Shown here piece after piece: positions 43,671-46,974 of a stretch of 46,974 nt of DNA. This DNA is from Algoriphagus sp. (lineage in GTDB: Bacteria > Bacteroidota > Bacteroidia > Cytophagales > Cyclobacteriaceae): positions 1 through 46,974 of the forward strand of contig NZ_JAQWXX010000124.1 in the NCBI RefSeq assembly GCF_029254265.1. Direction: 5' to 3'. Position 1 is the stretch's first letter; each line of letters opens with the position of its first letter. The notes beneath the pieces are model-generated. The model was not told the DNA's origin. It worked only from the letters and a program-made list of their open reading frames with translations, and made no database searches. Made by a program: the position numbers and the translations under genes.

Positions 43671-43715
43671 CTAAGCTAGATTAGCCTTGCTAAGTCAAAA
43701 ACCATAAACCTAAAT

Positions 43716-43730
43716 TCATTTTGAAAATGA
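43716..43730. promoter_or_regulatory. 15-bp palindrome upstream of dctP
   Basis: TCATTTT-G-AAAATGA is a perfect 7-bp inverted repeat about 95 nt upstream of the dctP start. It could be an operator, but palindromes of this size occur a few times by chance in 47 kb of AT-rich DNA. Confidence 0.3.
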
Positions 43731-43825
43731 GTTAGATCAGAGCATCTTTAATAACAGGATTTTGCTGGTCGTACTTTGTTCTCAGAGTTCAGCTTAAGTT
43801 TATTCCAGCCCAAATCAATAAACCC

Positions 43826-44812
43826 ATGAAAAAACAATTTCTTATTATTCTTGCTATAGTTCTGGTAGGAGTGCTTCCTTTTTCTTGTAGCAGCCCACTC
43901 AATTTCAAGATGATTAAAATGGGTCACGCTCAGGTTCCCAGCCATCCAGTTCATGATGCGATGGTTTTTCTTGCTAAGCGGGTGGAGGAAAAATCCAATG
44001 GAAAACTACGGATGAAAGTATTTCCAAATCAGCAGTTGGGTTCGGAGCGGGAGCTTTTGGAGCTTTTACAAATAGGTAGTTTGGGGATGACCAAGGTCTC
44101 TGCTGCAGCATTGGAAGGTTTTGCCCCAACGATGTCTGTTTTTGGGCTTCCCTATTTATTCCGAGATGATGCCCATCAGAAAAAGGTGTTGCAGGGCCCA
44201 ATAGGAAAGCAATTATTGCTTGATGGTGAAAAATATTGGTTGCGCGGATTGACCTATTATGATGCCGGAAAGCGGAGTTTTTATACTAAAGATAAATCTG
44301 TTGTAACACCGTCGGATCTTGCTGGAAAGAAAGTTCGGGTAATGGAAAGTGTCACTGCTTCCAATATGGTGAAAGCAATGGGAGGCTCACCAACACCGGT
44401 TTCCTACGGAGAATTATACACCGCACTTCAGCAAGGAATCGTAGATGCTGCGGAAAATAATCCGCCAAGTTTATATACCTCAAAGCATTACGAAGTATGT
44501 AAATTCTACAGTTTGGATGAGCACACAGCACTTCCAGACGTTGTTATAGTGAGCACCAAGGTTTGGGAATCATTGACTCCACAAGAACAAAAATGGCTTC
44601 AGGAAGCCGCTGATGAATCAGCTGAGTATCAATATAAACTTTGGGCTGCTTCGACTGAAGAGTCCATGCGAGAATTAGAAAAAGCAGGAGTCACTATCAC
44701 TTACCCTGACAAGGCTCCTTTTCGCGAGGCAGTCAAGGGGATTTATTCTCAGCTAGAGATAGATCAACCTGAAATTTATAAAATCGCCAAAGCGATTCAA
44801 GCAGTTGATTAA
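43826..44812 (+). CDS. dctP: TRAP transporter solute-binding protein DctP
   Basis: A 328-aa periplasmic binding protein made as a lipoprotein: lipobox LPFSC with Cys21. The DctP fold shows GHAQVPSHPVHDAMVFLAKRVEEKS, GLPYLFRDD, the carboxylate-binding Arg in KKVRVMES (about 168-175), and TALQQGIVDAAENNPPSLYTSKHYEV. It captures an organic acid and delivers it to the permeases. Tethering by lipid is common in Bacteroidota. Neighbours suggest a sugar acid such as a uronate or keto-gulonate. DctQ begins 22 nt after it. Confidence 0.94.
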   Translation: MKKQFLIILAIVLVGVLPFSCSSPLNFKMIKMGHAQVPSHPVHDAMVFLAKRVEEKSNGKLRMKVFPNQQLGSERELLELLQIGSLGMTKVSAAALEGFAPTMSVFGLPYLFRDDAHQKKVLQGPIGKQLLLDGEKYWLRGLTYYDAGKRSFYTKDKSVVTPSDLAGKKVRVMESVTASNMVKAMGGSPTPVSYGELYTALQQGIVDAAENNPPSLYTSKHYEVCKFYSLDEHTALPDVVIVSTKVWESLTPQEQKWLQEAADESAEYQYKLWAASTEESMRELEKAGVTITYPDKAPFREAVKGIYSQLEIDQPEIYKIAKAIQAVD

Positions 44813-44834
44813 ACCCATTTAAAATAACAGGCCT

Positions 44835-45326
44835 ATGTTTTCACTCGAATCTAAATCCAAATTGGATAGCGTTATTTCGTCTTTGCTGGTTGTGTTGATG
44901 GCTTTGATGGTGATCAATGTGACTTGGCAAGTGGTATCCAGATATGTCTTTCAAGATCCAAGTTCCTTTACAGATGAACTAGCTCGATATATGTTAATTT
45001 GGGTCGGAATGCTGGGGGCTGCCTTTGTTGCAGGGAAAAAAGAGCACTTGGCAATTGATATTTTATTGACTAGCCTTAGCCCAAAAGGACAGCTGAAATT
45101 GATGGTTTTGATTGATATCTGCGTTTTGGTTTTTGCTTTGACTGTGATGTTAATCGGAGGAAGTAATTTGGTTTACATCACATTTATTTTGGGCCAAAAG
45201 TCAGCAGCATTACAGATTCCGCTCGCATATGTTTACGGGATTATCCCTTTTAGTGGCCTTTTGGTTATTTATTATCAGGCCGTAGCAATTAGCCAGTCTT
45301 TTCAATCTATTAAAACAGCCGAATAA
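44835..45326 (+). CDS. dctQ: TRAP transporter small permease DctQ
   Basis: A 163-aa membrane protein with four hydrophobic segments (about 12-33, 48-66, 86-108, 128-148). The family pattern VVSRYVFQDPSSFTDELARYMLIWVGMLGAA is present in the first half. It stabilises the large permease and helps contact the binding protein. Its stop overlaps the next start by one base (TAATG). Confidence 0.93.
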   Translation: MFSLESKSKLDSVISSLLVVLMALMVINVTWQVVSRYVFQDPSSFTDELARYMLIWVGMLGAAFVAGKKEHLAIDILLTSLSPKGQLKLMVLIDICVLVFALTVMLIGGSNLVYITFILGQKSAALQIPLAYVYGIIPFSGLLVIYYQAVAISQSFQSIKTAE

Positions 45327-46621
45327 TGGAGATTTTACCTGTATTGATTCTTGTTTTATCGTTTTTGTTTTTTCTGGGAATTGGTGTTCCCGTAGCTTGG
45401 AGTTTGGGGCTGTCAAGCATGTTGACTTTGATGGTGACTGTGGCGAGCATGCCTGCAATTACAACCGTTGCGCAGCGTATGGGAACAGGTCTGGATAGTT
45501 TTTCCTTATTGGCCATTCCCTTTTTTATACTTGCGGGAGAACTGATGAACCGTGGAGGAATTGCCAATCGACTCATTGAATTTGCTAAGGCTTTGACGGG
45601 AAGACTTCCCGGCGGCTTACTCCATGTGAATGTAATTGCAGCAATGCTCATGGGTGCTATTGCAGGTTCTGCCGTAGCTGCAGCTTCTTCTATGGGTGGG
45701 ATTTTGGGAAAGCGAATGGAAAAAGAAGGCTATCCGAAAGAACTCGGAGCAGCTGTAAATATCACTTCTTCTACGACAGGATTAATCATTCCTCCTTCCA
45801 ATGTGCTGATCGTTTATTCACTGGCTTCAGGAGGTGTTTCTGTGGCAGCACTATTTGTTGCTGGATATTTACCCGGCTTATTAGTGGGTCTAATGCTGAT
45901 GATTACTGCTGCTATTATGGTTAAGATCAAAAAACTTCCTGCTGGGGAGCCATCTTCCATGAAGTTGGTTTTGAAGACTTTTTGGGATGCTATTCCTAGC
46001 CTGTTTTTGTTGGTTGTTGTGATTGGTGGAATTATTGGAGGGGTTTTTACAGCTACCGAAGCTTCGGCTATTGCGGTTGTTTATAGCTTGATTCTATCCC
46101 TGATTTATCGTGAAATTGGAGTTAAAGACCTGCCGGCAGTTTTATTGAAATCTGCAGAGACTACTGCTGTGGTGATGTTGCTAATCGCTACCTCGATGGC
46201 CATGTCTTGGGTAATGTCCAGTGAGGAAATTCCTCAAAATATCAGTAATGCCATGCTTTCGCTAAGTGATAACATCGTGGTCATCTTAATCATGATCAAT
46301 GTCCTCTTGCTTTTTGTAGGAATCTTTATGGACATGACTCCGGCAGTATTAATTTTTACACCGATTTTTCTTCCTGTTGTTACTGCTCTGGGGGTTGATC
46401 CTGTTCACTTTGGGATCATGATGGTACTCAATCTTTGTATTGGACTTTGTACCCCACCTGTGGGATCAATTCTCTTTATCGGAGTGGGGATTGCCAATAC
46501 TACAATTCAAAAAGTCATAAAGCCACTTTTGCCATTTTTCTTTGCGATGGTACTGGCTTTGATTCTAATAATGTTATTTCCAGAGATTTCCCTTTGGTTG
46601 CCACGATTCTTTGGACTTTAA
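45326..46621 (+). CDS. dctM: TRAP transporter large permease DctM
   Basis: A 431-aa integral membrane protein with about 12 hydrophobic segments. SFSLLAIPFFILAGELMNRGGIA and GAIAGSAVAAASSMGGI, IIPPSNVLIVYSLASGGVS and LCIGLCTPPVGSILFIGVGIA are the DctM hairpin and sodium-site regions. It forms the Na+-coupled channel that takes solute from DctP. It completes the P-Q-M operon, and a terminator lies about 190 nt downstream after repeat material. Confidence 0.95.
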   Translation: MEILPVLILVLSFLFFLGIGVPVAWSLGLSSMLTLMVTVASMPAITTVAQRMGTGLDSFSLLAIPFFILAGELMNRGGIANRLIEFAKALTGRLPGGLLHVNVIAAMLMGAIAGSAVAAASSMGGILGKRMEKEGYPKELGAAVNITSSTTGLIIPPSNVLIVYSLASGGVSVAALFVAGYLPGLLVGLMLMITAAIMVKIKKLPAGEPSSMKLVLKTFWDAIPSLFLLVVVIGGIIGGVFTATEASAIAVVYSLILSLIYREIGVKDLPAVLLKSAETTAVVMLLIATSMAMSWVMSSEEIPQNISNAMLSLSDNIVVILIMINVLLLFVGIFMDMTPAVLIFTPIFLPVVTALGVDPVHFGIMMVLNLCIGLCTPPVGSILFIGVGIANTTIQKVIKPLLPFFFAMVLALILIMLFPEISLWLPRFFGL

Positions 46622-46693
46622 AAACTTGATATTTATAATCTGATTATCCTTAATGATGCCAGAGGCCTCTTTTTCTTTGCTTACCAGGCTGGA

Positions 46694-46714
46694 AGACCGA
46701 TGACCGATGACGGA
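46694..46714 (+). repeat. three-unit GACCGA heptad tract
   Basis: AGACCGA, TGACCGA and TGACGGA are consecutive 7-nt units. The consensus (A/T)GACCGA differs from the AACTGCC arrays but has the same period and intergenic position. Confidence 0.6.
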
Positions 46715-46766
46715 AGTACCAGCTTTGCTAGTGTTTACCGTACATTAAGTCGCTTTTTACCTTTTT

Positions 46767-46790
46767 CTGGTGCAATTGCGGATATACATA
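46767..46790 (+). repeat. second copy of the TTGCGGATATACATA motif
   Basis: CTGG-N5-TTGCGGATATACATA matches 92-115 at 19 of 24 positions, with the last 15 bases identical. Both copies are intergenic and on the same strand. The copy here is followed by TTATATAAA. Confidence 0.45.
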
Positions 46791-46810
46791 TTATATAAAA
46801 AAACAAAAAA

Positions 46811-46838
46811 CCGGTATTTTCTGAAATACCGGTTTTTT
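46811..46838. terminator. terminator downstream of dctM
   Basis: CCGGTATTT and AAATACCGG form a 9-bp stem around TCT G, flanked by six A on one side and seven T on the other, so it can end transcription from both directions. Confidence 0.88.
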
Positions 46839-46880
46839 TGTTTAAAAATGGAACCCTCCTCAGGCATTGAAGTTCGCTTT

Positions 46881-46974
46881 AACTGCCAACTGCCAACTGC
46901 CAACTGCCAACTGCCAACTGCCAACTGCCAACTGCCAACTGCCAACTGCCAACTGCCAACTGCCAACTGCCAAC
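46881..46974 (+). repeat. perfect AACTGCC heptad array, at least 13 copies
   Basis: The unit AACTGCC repeats without a single change for 94 nt (13.4 copies) and continues past the window edge. Reading it on the minus strand yields an apparent AVGSWQL protein repeat because 7 and 3 are coprime; this is not evidence for coding. Perfect identity suggests recent expansion by slippage. Confidence 0.95.

Larger units (their letters stand above)
43508..43825. other. regulatory gap before the TRAP operon
   Basis: This 318-nt stretch contains no gene. It holds a weak terminator (43650-43670), a perfect 15-bp palindrome (43716-43730) and a TACTTTG (about 43775) one base short of the TAnnTTTG consensus. 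The TRAP genes therefore probably have their own transcript start, separate from the dehydrogenase genes. Confidence 0.5.
46622..46974. other. gene-free right edge rich in repeats
   Basis: No gene is supported here. In order it holds a three-unit heptad tract (46694-46714), the TTGCGGATATACATA motif (46767-46790), a strong terminator hairpin (46811-46838) and a perfect AACTGCC heptad array (46881 to the window end). Confidence 0.7.

Noticed and set aside
46757..46966. 69-aa minus-strand frame made of AVGSWQL repeats
   Set aside because: It is a by-product of the AACTGCC heptad array: a 7-nt repeat is read as a 7-aa repeat in any frame lacking a stop. It also runs through a terminator and has no start context or family.
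46881..46974. CRISPR array
   Set aside because: The unit is 7 nt with no spacers, and no cas genes are present in the window.
1..46974. whole window as a mobile element bounded by the TTGCGGATATACATA copies
   Set aside because: The interval carries recA, dnaX, rpsB, pheT and other core genes in normal neighbourhoods, with no integrase or transposase.

Overview
The window looks like chromosomal DNA of a Bacteroidota bacterium of the Cytophagales, most likely a marine or freshwater Cyclobacteriaceae member such as Algoriphagus. The placement is inferred from several things: moderately AT-rich DNA, Bacteroidota-type promoters (TTTG, 20 nt, TAnnTTTG upstream of rplM and rpsT), a tmRNA whose tag starts with Gly-Glu-Asn, and families that are common in this phylum (DUF3078, DUF2795, DUF349, DUF3108, lipoproteins paired with barrel proteins). 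I saw no tRNA or rRNA gene, no insertion sequence, no prophage and no CRISPR array. Most of the window is ordinary core genome; the unusual material is in the intergenic repeats, a dnaX frameshift and a few accessory operons.

Layout. 0.3-0.75 kb: ssrA (tmRNA) on the minus strand. 0.9-2.6 kb: dnaX in two overlapping frames joined by a run of 11 A, giving gamma (381 aa) and, after a -1 shift, tau (573 aa). 2.6-7.2 kb: a minus-strand envelope run (M16 peptidase, O-methyltransferase, LysM lytic transglycosylase, DUF3078 barrel), divergent from pepP. 8.7-11.3 kb: rplM-rpsI-rpsB-tsf with an internal terminator-like hairpin before tsf. 11.4-17.4 kb: RluA-type pseudouridine synthase, a PhoR/PhoB-like two-component pair, a DUF3108 protein, recA and a MacB-like permease. 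17.5-22.1 kb: queA, ispD, then a LiaF-like / LytS-like kinase / LytTR regulator operon preceded by an 11-bp direct repeat at 21-bp spacing. 22.1-25.5 kb: DUF2795, DUF349 and the ABC-F factor EttA.

25.7-27.8 kb holds a compact set of six small membrane or envelope genes, several with ATGA start/stop overlaps; I cannot assign a function to it. 28-32 kb: a membrane metallophosphoesterase, a PLP aminotransferase and a zinc phospholipase C / S1-P1-like protein. 32-39.5 kb: rpsT, radC, a DUF1684 protein, then pheT - coiled-coil protein - zapA - rny (synthetase, cell division and RNA decay) and an MtfA/M90-like peptidase.

39.5-46.6 kb looks like a sugar-acid (uronate or keto-gulonate) module. It has uxaB on the minus strand, divergent from a VOC protein, a YiaK-like dehydrogenase, a Gfo/Idh/MocA oxidoreductase and a DctP-DctQ-DctM TRAP transporter. 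A 23-bp interrupted palindrome just upstream of uxaB is a good operator candidate. The parallel with the E. coli yiaK-yiaMNO arrangement supports diketogulonate or a related uronate-derived acid as substrate, but this is inference.

The most striking feature not explained by genes is a set of heptanucleotide-periodic tracts. They lie only between genes (25.5, 30.8, 30.95-31.03, 46.7 and 46.88-46.97 kb), range from badly decayed to perfectly homogeneous, and the last runs off the window edge.
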